In this document: positions 35,463-45,686 of the stretch, piece after piece
Numbering within the stretch: the first letter of the stretch is position 1
How the letters are laid out: each line of letters begins with the position of its first letter
From: Bacteroidaceae bacterium
GTDB lineage: Bacteria; Bacteroidota; Bacteroidia; Bacteroidales; Bacteroidaceae
Assembly: GCA_017464815.1 (NCBI GenBank)
Contig: JAFTYI010000004.1
Location: forward strand, 1-64,000
Direction: 5' to 3'
Length of the DNA: 64,000 bases
Made by a program: the position numbers and the translations under genes
Notes under the pieces: generated by a model
Told to the model about the DNA's origin: nothing
The model's input: the letters and a program-made list of their open reading frames with translations, nothing else
The model's database searches: none

Positions 35463-37955
35463 ATGGCAAAGAAAACTAAGGAAAAAGCCTCTGCAAAAGC
35501 CACCCACAAACCGGCCGTAGAGGAGAAAAAAGACCATATTTTCAAGAACTTCTTCGGCTCCGTCAAGAACGAAATCGGACAATTCATCGTGGGCCTCGTG
35601 TTGGCGCTGATAGCCTTCTACATGCTCATTGCCTTCATCTCGTTCTTCACCACCGGCGCGGCCGACCAGAGCATTTTGGAAAATCCCACATCGGCCGACT
35701 TGGGCGTGGGCAACGAGATAAAGAACTCCACCGGCGCCATCGGTGCACAGATGGCCAACTACCTGATAAACGGGTGCTTCGGCATCTCGGCCTTCTTCTT
35801 CGTCATCTTCATCGGCGTGGCCGGATTGAAGCTGATGAAGGCCTATCGGGTGAAGCTCACGAAGTGGTTCATCTGTTGCTCGCTCCTGCTCGTGTGGTTC
35901 TCGGTGGCACTGGGTTTCCTGTGTGGCACGTCGTTTGCCGACAGCCACATCATCCCCGGCGGACTCCACGGCTACAACGTGAGCAATTGGCTCACCTCGC
36001 AGATAGGCGCACCGGGCGTGTGGCTCCTCCTGTTGGTCACGGCCATCCTCTTCGCCATCTATCTGAGCCGCGAGACCATCAACCTCATCCGCAAGATGCT
36101 GCACCCCCACATCCCGCTTGACAAGCTCAGACGCCACAAGGATTCCTCCCCTACGGAGGAAAAAAATCTTTCAGGTGAGGGAGAAAATCCGGAAGGGGAA
36201 ACTACCCCCGAAGACGAAGGTGAAGCCACGGTTATCGACCTCGACGTGGACACCCCCGTCACCACCCTCGAGGAGGAGATGAGCATCACGCCCGTGGTGG
36301 ACGAGGAGGTGCCCGTGGTGGAGGAGGAAATCCCCATCGTGGTGGAAAACAACGAAGAACCCGCCCCTGAGGGAGACGAGCAGGAGAAGGAGCTCGAAAT
36401 GGAGGTGGAGACTCCCGAGGACGAGGAGTACGACGGCCCCCAACTGGAGCCTTACAACCCGAAGCTCGACCTGGAGAACTACCACTACCCCACCCTCGAC
36501 CTGCTGAAGAAGTATGAGAACAATGCCCCCTCGGTGGACGCCGAAGAGCTGAACGCCAAGAAGGACCGCATCATCGAAGTGTTGCGCAACTTCGGCGTGG
36601 AGATAGCCAGCATCAAGGCCACCGTAGGCCCCACCATCACCCTCTATGAAATCACTCCCGCGCCGGGCGTGCGCATCGCCAAAATCCGTAATCTGGAGAA
36701 CGACATCGCCCTCAGCCTTGCCGCCCTCGGCATCCGCATCATTGCGCCCATCCCCGGAAAGGGCACCATCGGTATCGAAGTGCCCAACGCCAAGCCGCGC
36801 ATCGTGCCCATGGAGACCATCCTGGCAAGCAAGAAGTATCAGGAGAGCGACATGGAGTTGCCCGTGGCCGTGGGAAAGACCATCAGCAACGAAGTCTACA
36901 TGTTCGACCTCGCCAAGGCACCTCACCTCCTCGTGGCCGGTGCCACGGGTATGGGTAAGTCGGTGGGACTGAACGCCATCGTCACCTCCCTGCTCTACAA
37001 GAAGCATCCGGCCGAGCTGAAGTTCGTCATCATCGACCCCAAGAAGGTGGAGTTCAGCATCTATGCCCCCATCGAAAACCACTTCCTGGCCAAAGTGCCC
37101 GATAGTGGCGACGCCATCATCACCGATGTGGACAAGGTGGTGCAGACGTTGAACTCGCTCTGCGTGGAGATGGACACCCGATACGACCTGCTGAAGAGCG
37201 CCGGCGCACGCAACATCAAGGAGTACAACGCCAAGTTCATCGAACGCAGGCTCAATCCCGAAAAGGGGCACAAATACCTGCCCTACATCGTGGTCATCGT
37301 GGACGAGTTCGGCGACCTCATCATGACGGCCGGACGCGAAGTGGAACTTCCCATCGCCCGCATCGCCCAGCTGGCTCGTGCCGTGGGCATCCACATGATT
37401 ATCGCCACCCAACGCCCGACGACAAACATCATCACGGGTACCATCAAGGCCAACTTCCCCGCACGTATGGCCTTCCGCACCTCGTCGATGATCGACTCGC
37501 GCACCATCCTCGACCGACCGGGAGCCAACCAACTCATCGGAAAGGGCGACATGCTCTATCTGCAAGGACAAGACCCCGTGCGTGTGCAATGTGCCTTCGT
37601 CGACACTCCCGAGGTGGAAAACATCGTGAGCCACATCGCCGTCCAACAGAGCTACCTGAGCGCCTTTGAACTGCCCGAGGTGCAAGTGGAAGGTGGCGAC
37701 TCAAGCGGAGCAGCCGACGTGGACATGAACAAGCTCGACCCGATGTTGCGCGACGCGGCACAACTCATCATCACCCACCAACAGGGAAGCACCTCGCTCA
37801 TCCAACGCAAGTTCTCCATCGGATACAACCGAGCCGGACGCATCATGGATCAGCTCGAGCGCATCGGCGTGGTAGGCCCCGCACAAGGAAGCAAGCCGCG
37901 CGATGTCCTCTGCCAGACGGAGATGGACTTGGACATGATAATGAGCAACCTGTAA
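35463..37955 (+). CDS. ftsK: DNA translocase FtsK
   Basis: An 830-residue membrane-anchored DNA pump that coordinates chromosome segregation with division. Four membrane helices lie in residues 35-220 (IVGLVLALIAFYMLIAFISFF, CFGISAFFFVIFIGVAGL and others). A Pro/Glu-rich acidic linker follows (about 235-340). The motor has Walker A VAGATGMGKSVGLN near 495 and Walker B YIVVIVDEFGDLIM near 612. The C-terminal gamma winged helix (SLIQRKFSIGYNRAGRIMDQLE) binds the orienting sequences. The start MAKKTKEK is used because a TAAATTTG promoter overlaps the earlier TTG. lolA follows 11 bp later. Confidence 0.95.
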   Translation: MAKKTKEKASAKATHKPAVEEKKDHIFKNFFGSVKNEIGQFIVGLVLALIAFYMLIAFISFFTTGAADQSILENPTSADLGVGNEIKNSTGAIGAQMANYLINGCFGISAFFFVIFIGVAGLKLMKAYRVKLTKWFICCSLLLVWFSVALGFLCGTSFADSHIIPGGLHGYNVSNWLTSQIGAPGVWLLLLVTAILFAIYLSRETINLIRKMLHPHIPLDKLRRHKDSSPTEEKNLSGEGENPEGETTPEDEGEATVIDLDVDTPVTTLEEEMSITPVVDEEVPVVEEEIPIVVENNEEPAPEGDEQEKELEMEVETPEDEEYDGPQLEPYNPKLDLENYHYPTLDLLKKYENNAPSVDAEELNAKKDRIIEVLRNFGVEIASIKATVGPTITLYEITPAPGVRIAKIRNLENDIALSLAALGIRIIAPIPGKGTIGIEVPNAKPRIVPMETILASKKYQESDMELPVAVGKTISNEVYMFDLAKAPHLLVAGATGMGKSVGLNAIVTSLLYKKHPAELKFVIIDPKKVEFSIYAPIENHFLAKVPDSGDAIITDVDKVVQTLNSLCVEMDTRYDLLKSAGARNIKEYNAKFIERRLNPEKGHKYLPYIVVIVDEFGDLIMTAGREVELPIARIAQLARAVGIHMIIATQRPTTNIITGTIKANFPARMAFRTSSMIDSRTILDRPGANQLIGKGDMLYLQGQDPVRVQCAFVDTPEVENIVSHIAVQQSYLSAFELPEVQVEGGDSSGAADVDMNKLDPMLRDAAQLIITHQQGSTSLIQRKFSIGYNRAGRIMDQLERIGVVGPAQGSKPRDVLCQTEMDLDMIMSNL

Positions 37956-37966
37956 TCAATTGTGTT

Positions 37967-38629
37967 ATGAATCATAAACGTCAATTTGTCAACTTGTCAA
38001 CTCTTATAATCCTCTTCCTGCTTTCCGCCTTACCGATGATGGCGCAAAAGGAGGCGGAGGCAAAAGCAGTGCTCGAGAAGACGACGCAAGCCTTCAAGAA
38101 GGCGGGCGGCATCGAGGCCGACTTCACACTCACACCCTACCAACGCGGTGTGGCGCAAGGCGAAGTGAAGGGAAGCATCCAACTGATGGACGCTAACTTC
38201 CGGCTGACCACCCCTCAGATGGTGACATGGTTCAATGGCAAGACACAATGGACCTACCTGCCCGCCAACGAAGAGGTGAACGTGAGCACACCCACCCGCG
38301 AAGAACTGGAGAGCATCAACCCCATGGCCTTCCTTACCTTATATAAAGAGGGCTACAACTACCGCATGGGCGAACAGAGCACCTACAAGGGAAAGAGCGT
38401 GTACGAAGTGACCCTCACGGCCGAAGACTTCAATCGCCAATGGGCCAACCTCACCCTCTACATCGACCGCACCTCGCTCCTCCCCCTCTACATCAAGCTG
38501 AAGGAGGCGGGCAAGGACTACAACCTCATCACCATCGACCACTACAAGCAGGGGATAAAGTGGGGAAAAGGCCATTTCACCTTCGACCCCAAACAATATC
38601 CCGATGCGGAGGTTATAGACCTTAGGTAA
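37967..38629 (+). CDS. LolA-like outer-membrane lipoprotein carrier
   Basis: A 220-residue periplasmic protein with signal peptide (LSTLIILFLLSALPMMAQ, about residues 9-26). The LolA fold is suggested by the order of short strands: AFKKAGGIEADFTL, GSIQLMDANFRLTTPQMVTWFNGKTQWTYLPANEEVNVSTPTREELESINPMAFL, then YEVTLTAEDFNRQWANLTLYIDRTSLLPLYIKL. It would shuttle lipoproteins across the periplasm; Bacteroidetes usually lack LolB. It lies 11 bp downstream of ftsK in the standard ftsK-lolA order and is likely cotranscribed. Confidence 0.85.
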   Translation: MNHKRQFVNLSTLIILFLLSALPMMAQKEAEAKAVLEKTTQAFKKAGGIEADFTLTPYQRGVAQGEVKGSIQLMDANFRLTTPQMVTWFNGKTQWTYLPANEEVNVSTPTREELESINPMAFLTLYKEGYNYRMGEQSTYKGKSVYEVTLTAEDFNRQWANLTLYIDRTSLLPLYIKLKEAGKDYNLITIDHYKQGIKWGKGHFTFDPKQYPDAEVIDLR

Positions 38630-38690
38630 TTAAAAATTAAAAGTTAAGAATTAAAAATTAAAAATTAAAAGTTAAGAATTAGAAAATAAA
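38629..38690. repeat. A/T-rich AAAAATTAAAAGTTAAGAATT repeat, copy 3
   Basis: Tandem 7-8 bp words between the lolA stop and trxB start, of the same kind as 25171-25276. Confidence 0.75.
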
Positions 38691-38701
38691 AGTCAGATAG
38701 T

Positions 38702-39643
38702 ATGACAGAAAGAGTTAGATGCCTCATCATAGGCTCAGGCCCTGCCGGATACACGGCGGCCATCTATACCGGACGTGCAAACCTCAACCCGGTGTTGTAC
38801 GAAGGTATTCAACCCGGTGGACAATTGACCATCACCACCGAAGTAGAAAACTTCCCCGGCTATCCCGAAGGAATAGGCGGCACCGAACTGATGGACGACC
38901 TGCGCAAGCAAGCCGAACGCTTCGGCGTTGACATCCGCTCGGGCATTGCCACCAAGGCCGACCTCAGCCAGGCACCCTACAAAATCACCATCGACGACGA
39001 AAAGGTGATTGAAGCCGACACGGTGATTATCTCCACCGGCGCCACTGCCAAGTATCTCGGCCTCGAGGACGAGCAGAAATATGCCGGCATGGGCGTGAGC
39101 GCCTGCGCCACATGCGACGGATTCTTCTACCGCAAGAAGGTGGTAGCTGTGGTGGGTGGTGGCGACACCGCTTGCGAAGAAGCCATCTACTTGGCCGGAT
39201 TGGCAAGCAAGGTATACCTCATCGTGCGCAAGCCCTACCTCCGCGCCAGCCAAATCATGCAAGACCGCGTGATGAACAACCCGAAGATTGAAGTCCTCTT
39301 CGAGCACAACACCGTAGGTCTCTTCGGCGAAAACGGTGTAGAGGGCGCCCACGTGGTGAAGCGCATGGGCGAAGCCGACGAAGAGCGCTACGACATCGCC
39401 ATCGACGGATTCTTCCTCGCCATCGGCCACAAGCCCAACTCCGACATCTTCAAGGAGTGGATTGACACCGACGAAGTGGGCTACATCATCACCGAAGGTG
39501 CCACCCCGCGCACCAAAGTACCCGGCGTATTTGCCGCCGGCGACGTAGCCGACCCGCACTACCGCCAAGCCATCACCGCCGCCGCAAGCGGATGCAAGGC
39601 CGCCATCGAAGCCGAGCGATACTTGTCGGAGCATAATCTGTAA
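38702..39643 (+). CDS. trxB: Thioredoxin reductase
   Basis: A 313-residue FAD/NADPH flavoprotein that reduces thioredoxin. The FAD-binding motif is IIGSGPAGYTAAIYTGRA (residues 9-26) and the redox-active CATC is in GVSACATCDGFFYRKK (near 135-138). The NADPH motif is VVGGGDTACEEAIYLAG and the second FAD motif is GVFAAGDVADPHYRQAITAAASG. Length and order are standard low-molecular-weight TrxB. It follows lolA after an A/T repeat. Confidence 0.96.
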   Translation: MTERVRCLIIGSGPAGYTAAIYTGRANLNPVLYEGIQPGGQLTITTEVENFPGYPEGIGGTELMDDLRKQAERFGVDIRSGIATKADLSQAPYKITIDDEKVIEADTVIISTGATAKYLGLEDEQKYAGMGVSACATCDGFFYRKKVVAVVGGGDTACEEAIYLAGLASKVYLIVRKPYLRASQIMQDRVMNNPKIEVLFEHNTVGLFGENGVEGAHVVKRMGEADEERYDIAIDGFFLAIGHKPNSDIFKEWIDTDEVGYIITEGATPRTKVPGVFAAGDVADPHYRQAITAAASGCKAAIEAERYLSEHNL

Positions 39644-39659
39644 TCTTATTTAGAACATA

Positions 39660-39745
39660 GAGACACGGAGACACAGAGTTTTTTCTTTCCATTATATGAT
39701 TTACCTCCGTGTCTTTGTGTCTCTGTGTTCTTGTAAAAAGCATCT
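39660..39745. repeat. GACACAGAG-family inverted repeat, copy 1
   Basis: The left arm (ATAGAGACACGGAGACACAG, from 39658) is complementary to the right arm (CTCCGTGTCTTTGTGTCTCT to about 39735), with an A/T-rich loop, between trxB and the NlpC gene. A second copy is at 45687-45795. Confidence 0.75.
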
Positions 39746-39750
39746 CTCCT

Positions 39751-40269
39751 ATGCCCAAAAGAATCCTTTTTCTCCTATTCAATCTCCTGCTCACCACCCT
39801 GCTCTCTTCGTGCCGTGTCGGCGGCATGATGGACACAGATTATCAAGCTTTGGCGCGAGCATCCGTCCGCTTGGGAGTTGACATAGAGAGGAAAGACAAC
39901 CATGCCCTCTACCTCGAGGCCGCCCGATGGATAGGCACCCCCTATCGGAGTGGAGGAAGCACCCGGCAAGGCACCGATTGCTCAGGCCTCACCTCACAAA
40001 TCTACCGCAAGGTGTACAATCGTCCTCTTCACCGCTCGGCCGAAGAGCAACGCACACTTGATTGTCGAAAGAAAAGGAAAGGCAATTTGCGCGAAGGCGA
40101 CCTCGTATTCTTCCACAACGGCAAGAAGAAACGCCGCGCCTCCCACGTAGGCATCTATTTGAAGGACGGCCAATTCATCCACGCCAGCACCAGCCGCGGC
40201 GTCATCGTCAGTCACCTGAGCACCCCCTACTACCGCCAGCATTGGCTCTCCGGCGGACGGGTGAAATAA
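39751..40269 (+). CDS. NlpC/P60 family cell-wall peptidase lipoprotein
   Basis: A 172-residue C40 peptidase that cuts peptidoglycan stem peptides. The N-terminus PKRILFLLFNLLLTTLLSSC is a lipoprotein signal with lipobox LSSC. Catalytic residues are Cys in GTDCSGLTSQIY (near 77), His in ASHVGIYLKDG (near 131) and the third polar residue in FIHASTSRGV. The ATG at 39751 is chosen because the frame upstream lies in the GACACAGAG hairpin. Its single-domain form suggests a Spr/MepS-like role in wall expansion. Confidence 0.88.
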   Translation: MPKRILFLLFNLLLTTLLSSCRVGGMMDTDYQALARASVRLGVDIERKDNHALYLEAARWIGTPYRSGGSTRQGTDCSGLTSQIYRKVYNRPLHRSAEEQRTLDCRKKRKGNLREGDLVFFHNGKKKRRASHVGIYLKDGQFIHASTSRGVIVSHLSTPYYRQHWLSGGRVK

Positions 40270-40291
40270 ACAAATTCATTAAAAGAATACC

Positions 40292-40580
40292 ATTCCTCCG
40301 ACGAATGTGTAGCATTCGCATGTAAAAGGAATAACACTCGCATGTAGAAAGAGTTGAAACGCCTGAAAGATTTAAATCTTCAATGCTTAAGATTTAAATC
40401 TTCAAGCCTCATCGACCGTATCTTCAAGCCTTGTCGTCCGTATCTTCAAGCCTCGTCGTCCGTATCTTCAAGCCTTGTCTAACGTATTCAATGTGCAAGT
40501 TCTCAAAGTCCATAGCTACGGTTTCAAAGTCCATAGCTACAGTCTCAAAGTCCATAGCCACGGTTTCAAAGTATAAAATT
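40292..40580. repeat. 22-bp-period array B (about 13 units)
   Basis: In-phase 22-bp units from 40292. First come ATTCGCATGT words, then AGATTTAAATCTT, then four units with CAAGCC and CGTATCTT, changing at 40512 to 21-bp units with TCAAAGTCCATAGC. The convergent NlpC and FKBP genes flank it. There is no gene in 40270-40590. Confidence 0.85.
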
Positions 40581-40590
40581 CAATTGCATT

Positions 40591-40989
40591 TCACGCAATC
40601 CCCACCAGCTCGATTTCGAATATCAGGGTTGAATGTTTGGGGATACCGGCGGTTGCCATTGAGCCGTAGCCGAGGGAGGCGGGCACATAGATGCGCCACT
40701 TGTCGCCCACGCTCATGCGGGTGAGGGCGATTTTCCAACCATCAATCAACTCGTTCAGGCGGAAGGCATCGGGGTAGCCTTGTGTGATGTTGTCATCAAA
40801 CACCTTGCCGTTGATGAGCATACCTCTGTAATATACTGACACAATGTTGCTGAGCGTAGGCGAAGGGCCTTCACCCACTTGCAAGACTTCGTGCAACACG
40901 CCTGCGGCCAAAGGCTTCACACCCTCCTGCACCTTCTGTTGCAAGAAGGCTTCGTTTTCTTCTTTATAAAGCTGTTGTTTCTTACTCAT
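40591..40989 (-). CDS. FKBP-type peptidyl-prolyl cis-trans isomerase
   Basis: A 132-residue protein with a helical start (SKKQQLYKEENEAFLQQKVQEGVKPLAAGVLHEVLQVGEG) and a FKBP domain: VSVYYRGMLINGKVFDDN, GWKIALTRMSVGDKWRIYVPASLGYGSM, IPKHSTLIFEIELVGI. There is no signal peptide, so it is cytoplasmic and helps protein folding at prolines. Length suits a single-domain enzyme. It converges on the NlpC gene across array B. Confidence 0.92.
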   Translation of the reverse strand: MSKKQQLYKEENEAFLQQKVQEGVKPLAAGVLHEVLQVGEGPSPTLSNIVSVYYRGMLINGKVFDDNITQGYPDAFRLNELIDGWKIALTRMSVGDKWRIYVPASLGYGSMATAGIPKHSTLIFEIELVGIA

Positions 40990-41009
40990 ACCTTATTTAA
41001 TATAATAAA

Positions 41010-41100
41010 GGCGCGGATTGCACGAACTACACGGAGGGGCTATTATACCGTTGAAGAGGGTATAGTTAAGAAATCCGTGTTCATCCGTGTAATCCGCGCC
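41010..41100. repeat. GGATTACAC-family inverted repeat, copy 4
   Basis: Left arm 41010-41036 (GGCGCGGATTGCACG words) and right arm 41072-41100 (ATCCGTGTAATCCGCGCC words), loop of about 35 nt. It lies between the FKBP start and the mutB stop. Confidence 0.8.
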
Positions 41101-41115
41101 TAAAACTGGCTCACA

Positions 41116-43260
41116 TTACTCTTCGAGCAACATCTCCAATATCTGGCAAGCAGCCTTTGATACGGAAGTACCAGGGCCGAAGATGGCGGCTACGCCTGCC
41201 TGGTAGAGGAAGTCGTAGTCCTGAGCGGGAATGACACCACCGGCAATGACCATGATGTCCTCGCGACCAAGTTTCTTCAACTCATCAATAATCTGCGGCA
41301 CAAGGGTCTTGTGTCCGGCGGCGAGAGAAGATACACCTACGATGTGTACGTCGTTCTCCACGGCATCGCGGGCAGCTTCGGCGGGAGTCTGGAAGAGCGG
41401 TCCCATATCTACGTCGAATCCACAATCGGCATAACCGGTGGCTACCACCTTCGCACCACGGTCGTGTCCGTCCTGACCCATCTTGGCAATCATGATACGC
41501 GGACGACGTCCCTCTTTCTTCGCAAATTCTTCGGTCAGCTCGCACGCACGTACGAAGTCTGCATCCTTCTTGTTTTCTGATGAATACACGCCTGATATAG
41601 TTCTGATTATTGCTTTATAACGTCCAACCACCTTCTCGCACGCATCGGAGATTTCGCCAAGAGTGGCGCGCACGCGGGCAGCCTCTACGGCCAGCTCCAA
41701 CAGGTTGCCTTCCTTGGTCTCCACGCAACGGGTGATGGCCTCGAGTGCCTTCTGCACCTCGGCTTCGTTGCGACCTTCCTTCAAGCGCTTGAGGTTCTCA
41801 ATCTGCTCAAGACGCACGGCGGTGTTGTCCACCTCCAGAATGTCGATGGGGTCTTCCTTCTCCAAGCGGTACTTGTTGGTACCCACGATGGTTTGTGTGC
41901 CACCGTCGATACGTGCCTGAGTGCGGGCGGCAGCCTCCTCGATACGCATCTTGGGGATACCTGTCTCGATGGCCTTAGCCATACCACCAAGGCTTTCGAT
42001 TTCTTGGATATGCTCCCATGCACGGTGAGCCAACTCGTTGGTCAATGCCTCCACGTAGTAAGAGCCTCCCCATGGGTCAACGTTCTTGCAGACGTTAGTC
42101 TCTTCCTGAATGTAAATCTGAGTGTTACGGGCGATACGTGCCGAGAAGTCGGTGGGCAAGGCAATGGCCTCGTCGAGTGCGTTGGTGTGGAGCGACTGGG
42201 TGTGACCAAGGGCTGCGGCCATCGCTTCGATACAGGTACGTCCCACGTTGTTGAAGGGATCCTGCTCGGTGAGCGACCAACCAGATGTCTGCGAGTGGGT
42301 ACGAAGAGCCAAAGACTTGGGGTTCTTCGGGTTGAACTGCTTCACAATCTTTGCCCACAACATACGTGCGGCACGCATCTTGGCAATCTCCATGAAGTGA
42401 TTCATGCCGATGGCCCAGAAGAATGAGAGGCGCGGTGCAAAGGCGTCGATGTCGATCCCTGCGGCCACACCGGCACGGAGGTATTCAAGACCATCGGCAA
42501 GGGTGTAAGCCAACTCGATGTCGGCCGTAGCACCAGCTTCCTGCATGTGGTAACCCGAGATGGAGATGCTGTTGAACTTAGGCATCTTCTGAGAAGTGTA
42601 TTCGAAGATGTCAGAGATAATCTTCATGGAGAATGCGGGCGGATAGATGTAGGTATTGCGCACCATGAACTCCTTGAGGATATCGTTCTGAATGGTACCG
42701 GCCATCTCTTCGAGCTTGGCACCCTGCTCAAGTCCTGCATTGATGTAGAAGGCGAGGACGGGCAACACGGCACCGTTCATGGTCATCGACACGGACATCT
42801 TGTTCAAGGGGATTCCGTCGAAGAGCACCTTCATGTTTTCGAGCGAACAGATGGACACACCGGCCTTACCCACATCGCCTACCACGCGTTCGTGGTCGGG
42901 GTCATAACCGCGGTGAGTGGGAAGGTCGAAGGCTACCGAAAGTCCCTTCTGACCACTGGCCAGGTTGCGGCGATAGAATGCGTTACTCTCCTCGGCAGTA
43001 GAGAATCCGGCATACTGGCGGATTGTCCACGGACGGAAGGTGTACATCATTGAATAGGGGCCACGGAGGTAAGGAGGAATACCGGCCACGTAGTCGAGGT
43101 GCTCCATTCCTTCGAGGTCTTCCTTTGTATACACCGGCTTCACATCAATCTGCTCCGGTGTCTTCCAATTGGCTTCAATCTGGTTTTCTTTTTGCCATTC
43201 GGCACCATTTTGTGCCTTGAAGCCTGCGTATATATCTATGTTCTTAAAATCTTTTCTCAT
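41116..43260 (-). CDS. mutB: Methylmalonyl-CoA mutase large subunit
   Basis: A 714-residue adenosylcobalamin enzyme that interconverts succinyl-CoA and methylmalonyl-CoA for propionate formation. The substrate barrel includes [31 protein letters not shown] and [34 protein letters not shown]. The C-terminal B12 domain has [25 protein letters not shown] (the DxHxxG cobalt-binding motif, His near 598) and the later [14 protein letters not shown] and [13 protein letters not shown]. Full length and intact. The mutA stop is only 2 bp upstream, so the subunits are translated from one message. Confidence 0.96.
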   Translation of the reverse strand: MRKDFKNIDIYAGFKAQNGAEWQKENQIEANWKTPEQIDVKPVYTKEDLEGMEHLDYVAGIPPYLRGPYSMMYTFRPWTIRQYAGFSTAEESNAFYRRNLASGQKGLSVAFDLPTHRGYDPDHERVVGDVGKAGVSICSLENMKVLFDGIPLNKMSVSMTMNGAVLPVLAFYINAGLEQGAKLEEMAGTIQNDILKEFMVRNTYIYPPAFSMKIISDIFEYTSQKMPKFNSISISGYHMQEAGATADIELAYTLADGLEYLRAGVAAGIDIDAFAPRLSFFWAIGMNHFMEIAKMRAARMLWAKIVKQFNPKNPKSLALRTHSQTSGWSLTEQDPFNNVGRTCIEAMAAALGHTQSLHTNALDEAIALPTDFSARIARNTQIYIQEETNVCKNVDPWGGSYYVEALTNELAHRAWEHIQEIESLGGMAKAIETGIPKMRIEEAAARTQARIDGGTQTIVGTNKYRLEKEDPIDILEVDNTAVRLEQIENLKRLKEGRNEAEVQKALEAITRCVETKEGNLLELAVEAARVRATLGEISDACEKVVGRYKAIIRTISGVYSSENKKDADFVRACELTEEFAKKEGRRPRIMIAKMGQDGHDRGAKVVATGYADCGFDVDMGPLFQTPAEAARDAVENDVHIVGVSSLAAGHKTLVPQIIDELKKLGREDIMVIAGGVIPAQDYDFLYQAGVAAIFGPGTSVSKAACQILEMLLEE

Positions 43261-43262
43261 GA

Positions 43263-45125
43263 TTACTTCAGCAGTTTAGCGTTATACTCTTTCAGTGTCT
43301 CCAGCACGTTGCAACGCACGTGGATGAAGTTCTCGATGCCGGCAGCCTTGAGGTCGTCCATGCAAGCGGGAGCACCGGCCACGATGAACATGGCGCGTCC
43401 GTTCACGGCTTGGTAGGCGGGGATGGCGTATTCGGCATATTCATCGTCGCTTGAGCAGAGCACCACGATGTCGGCACCGGCCTTCATAGCGGCCTCTACA
43501 CCCTCTTCCACGGTGGGGAAGCCGAGGTTGTCGATGACCTCGTATCCGGCGCAAGCGAGGAAGTTGCATGAGAATTGGGCGCGTGCTTGGCGCATGGCCA
43601 AGTTGCCGATGGTGAGCATGAATGCCTTCGGACGACGACCTGAGTTCTCAGTCTCCAAGCGGAGGGCTTCAAACTCGCTGGCAGCACGTGCCGTGTCAAG
43701 TGTGGCGATGGGCTTTTCGCACTCGTGCTCGCCTCCGCCACAACAGCAGGTGCAAGTCATCGGAGCCTTACCCTCTGAGAGTTCGGTGAAGTTGGGATAT
43801 TGGTTAGTGCCAAGGAGAATTTCGCGACGCTTCGACACGGCTTCGTGACGAGCCTTGTTCGATGCGTTCACGGCCTCCTGCACCTTGCCGGCCTTGATGG
43901 CGGACATCATACCACCTTCTTCTTCCACGTTGAGGAAGAGCGCCCAAGCCTGCTGGGCGATGCTGGCGGTGAGGTTTTCGATGTAGTAAGAACCTGCAGC
44001 AGGGTCAACCACCTTGTCGAAGTGGCACTCTTCCTTCAGGAGGAGCTGCTGGTTGCGAGCGATGCGCTCCGAGAAGTCGTCGGCCACCTGATAAGCCTTG
44101 TCGAAGGGCGACACGGTGATGGAGTCAACACCGGCAAGGGCGGCACTCATGGTCTCCGTCTGCGTGCGAAGCAGATTCACGTGAGCGTCGAACAAGGTGA
44201 GGTTGAAGGTCGACGTCTCGGCATGAGCCTTCATCTTGCAAGCGCAATCGCAAGTGGGTTCATACTGCTTCACGATGTTTGCCCACAACATGCGTGCGGC
44301 ACGGAATTTGGCAATCTCGAGGAAGTAGTTTGAGCTGATACCGAAGTTGAACTTGATTCTCTTGGCCACCTCAGTAGCATCGAGACCTGCCTCCACGAGG
44401 GCGTTCAGGTATTCGTTACCCCAAGCGAGGGCGTAGCCAAGCTCTTGGCTGATGTATGATCCGGCGTTGTTCAGCTCGATGGCGTTCACCGCGATGCAAC
44501 GGTAGCGGGGCAATGGCTTCACGGCCTCAACCAATTCCTTAGCGGTGGCCACGTAGTTAGTGAGGTCTTTGCCACGGGTCATCATCTTGCCCATGGGGTC
44601 GTAGTTGATGGAGCCGCGCAGGGTAGCAAGGTCGTAACCCTTCTGAGTGAAATAGTCGACCAGGAGGTTGGCCAACATCACCGTAGCACCTTGGCAGGTG
44701 CTGAAGTTGAGTTCGATGCAATCGGCGCAGATGCCGTCGAGCAAGGTGGCGATGAACTCGGCGCTGAGGTCCTTCTTGCGAAGGCTGAATCCCAGTGAAT
44801 CCACTCCCTTGTTGAGGATGTCCAGTGCCTTGGCGTTGGCCTCTTTGGGGCAATCGGCCTTGATGTCCTGGCGCACCAGCCATGTGTTGTCGCTCTTCTT
44901 GGTGCCGCGCAGATAGGGGAACTCGCCGGGCAATGCCTCGGTGGTCTTCAGGTTCTCCAGGTCCTCCTTGCGGTAGAAGGGCTTCACTTTAAATCCTTCG
45001 TTGGTTTTCCAAACCAGTTTCTTTTCAAAGTCTGCGCCCTTCAGGTCAACATTAATCTTGTCCAACCACTCTTGGGTCGACACCGGCGCAAAGTCAGCGA
45101 AAAGTTTTTCTTTACTATTTGCCAT
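43263..45125 (-). CDS. mutA: Methylmalonyl-CoA mutase small subunit
   Basis: A 620-residue partner of MutB. It keeps the barrel fold ([68 protein letters not shown]). It lacks the B12-binding DxHxxG motif ([23 protein letters not shown] instead), as normal for the small subunit. Unusually, the linker between barrel and C-terminal domain contains a Cys-rich cluster, [14 protein letters not shown] (about residues 457-470), which could bind metal. It is first in the mutAB operon, with a minus-strand TACTTTTG box at 45197-45190. Confidence 0.95.
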   Translation of the reverse strand: MANSKEKLFADFAPVSTQEWLDKINVDLKGADFEKKLVWKTNEGFKVKPFYRKEDLENLKTTEALPGEFPYLRGTKKSDNTWLVRQDIKADCPKEANAKALDILNKGVDSLGFSLRKKDLSAEFIATLLDGICADCIELNFSTCQGATVMLANLLVDYFTQKGYDLATLRGSINYDPMGKMMTRGKDLTNYVATAKELVEAVKPLPRYRCIAVNAIELNNAGSYISQELGYALAWGNEYLNALVEAGLDATEVAKRIKFNFGISSNYFLEIAKFRAARMLWANIVKQYEPTCDCACKMKAHAETSTFNLTLFDAHVNLLRTQTETMSAALAGVDSITVSPFDKAYQVADDFSERIARNQQLLLKEECHFDKVVDPAAGSYYIENLTASIAQQAWALFLNVEEEGGMMSAIKAGKVQEAVNASNKARHEAVSKRREILLGTNQYPNFTELSEGKAPMTCTCCCGGGEHECEKPIATLDTARAASEFEALRLETENSGRRPKAFMLTIGNLAMRQARAQFSCNFLACAGYEVIDNLGFPTVEEGVEAAMKAGADIVVLCSSDDEYAEYAIPAYQAVNGRAMFIVAGAPACMDDLKAAGIENFIHVRCNVLETLKEYNAKLLK

Positions 45126-45189
45126 AGCTTTGTTTGAATAGTTAATGAATATATTTCTGTTTGCTTTCTACTTGAGAATTCGCTTTACC

Positions 45190-45197
45190 GTGCAAAA
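45190..45197 (-). promoter_or_regulatory. -7 box of the mutAB promoter
   Basis: TACTTTTG on the minus strand, about 65-72 bp before the mutA start. No clear -33 TTTG is seen at the ideal distance. Confidence 0.5.
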
Positions 45198-45313
45198 GTA
45201 CGCAATAATTCCGAAGGGAGAAAAGCTTTTTGCCACTTTTCCTCTTTTACCTATATTATTTTAGGGGATAAAGCCTCCACAAGAAGGTAAAAAGGGGGAA
45301 TCTGTTAACAAAC

Positions 45314-45489
45314 CTTAGCTTTGGGATAAGGTGACCTCAGCCTTGGGATAAGGTGACCTCAGCCTTGGGATGAGGTCGGCTCAGTTTTGAAGTGATGTTG
45401 ATTCAGTTGGGGAGTGATGTTGATTCAGTCGGAGAGTAATGTTGATTCAATCGGGGAGTGATGGTGCTTCAAATGGCCAGTGAAGAAAG
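45314..45489. repeat. 22-bp-period array C (8 units)
   Basis: Eight consecutive 22-bp units with no slippage (starts 45314, 45336, 45358, 45380, 45402, 45424, 45446, 45468). Units drift gradually from CTCAGCCTTGGGATAAGG through TTCAGTTGGGGAGTGATG types; the leading YTCAG and the G/A-rich centre persist. It lies in the 690-bp gap between divergent mutA and the exchanger gene. Confidence 0.9.
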
Positions 45490-45630
45490 CCTCCCCGACA
45501 GATGAGATGAGCGGGAGTGCAAGAGCTGCTTTTGTCACCCCGACTTAGCAATCCCCACCTGTTAGTGGAAGCACAACCTCCTTTCTATGCGTTTTGCATA
45601 AAATCTTAATAAAATTGTAATATGGATTAT

Positions 45631-45661
45631 TTTGCCGACGATTTCATTTTGCCTAATTTTG
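45631..45661 (+). promoter_or_regulatory. Promoter of the AAE exchanger gene
   Basis: TTTG (45631-45634), a 19-bp spacer and TAATTTTG (45654-45661). The start near 45668 gives a leader of about 145 nt that contains the GACACAGAG hairpin. Confidence 0.7.
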
Positions 45662-45686
45662 CACTGTCTTTCACGGGCACCCTTAT

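Noticed and set aside
36171..37685. 504-codon minus-strand frame opposite ftsK
   Set aside because: Composition typical of an antisense frame (Asp/His/Val/Gly-rich); the plus strand is clearly FtsK.
40292..40580. CRISPR array
   Set aside because: The units are directly adjacent at 21-22 bp with no constant repeat separated by unique spacers, and no cas genes are present.
43263..45125. MutA as an inactive mutase because it lacks DxHxxG
   Set aside because: The small subunit of two-subunit methylmalonyl-CoA mutases normally lacks the cobalamin motif; MutB carries it.
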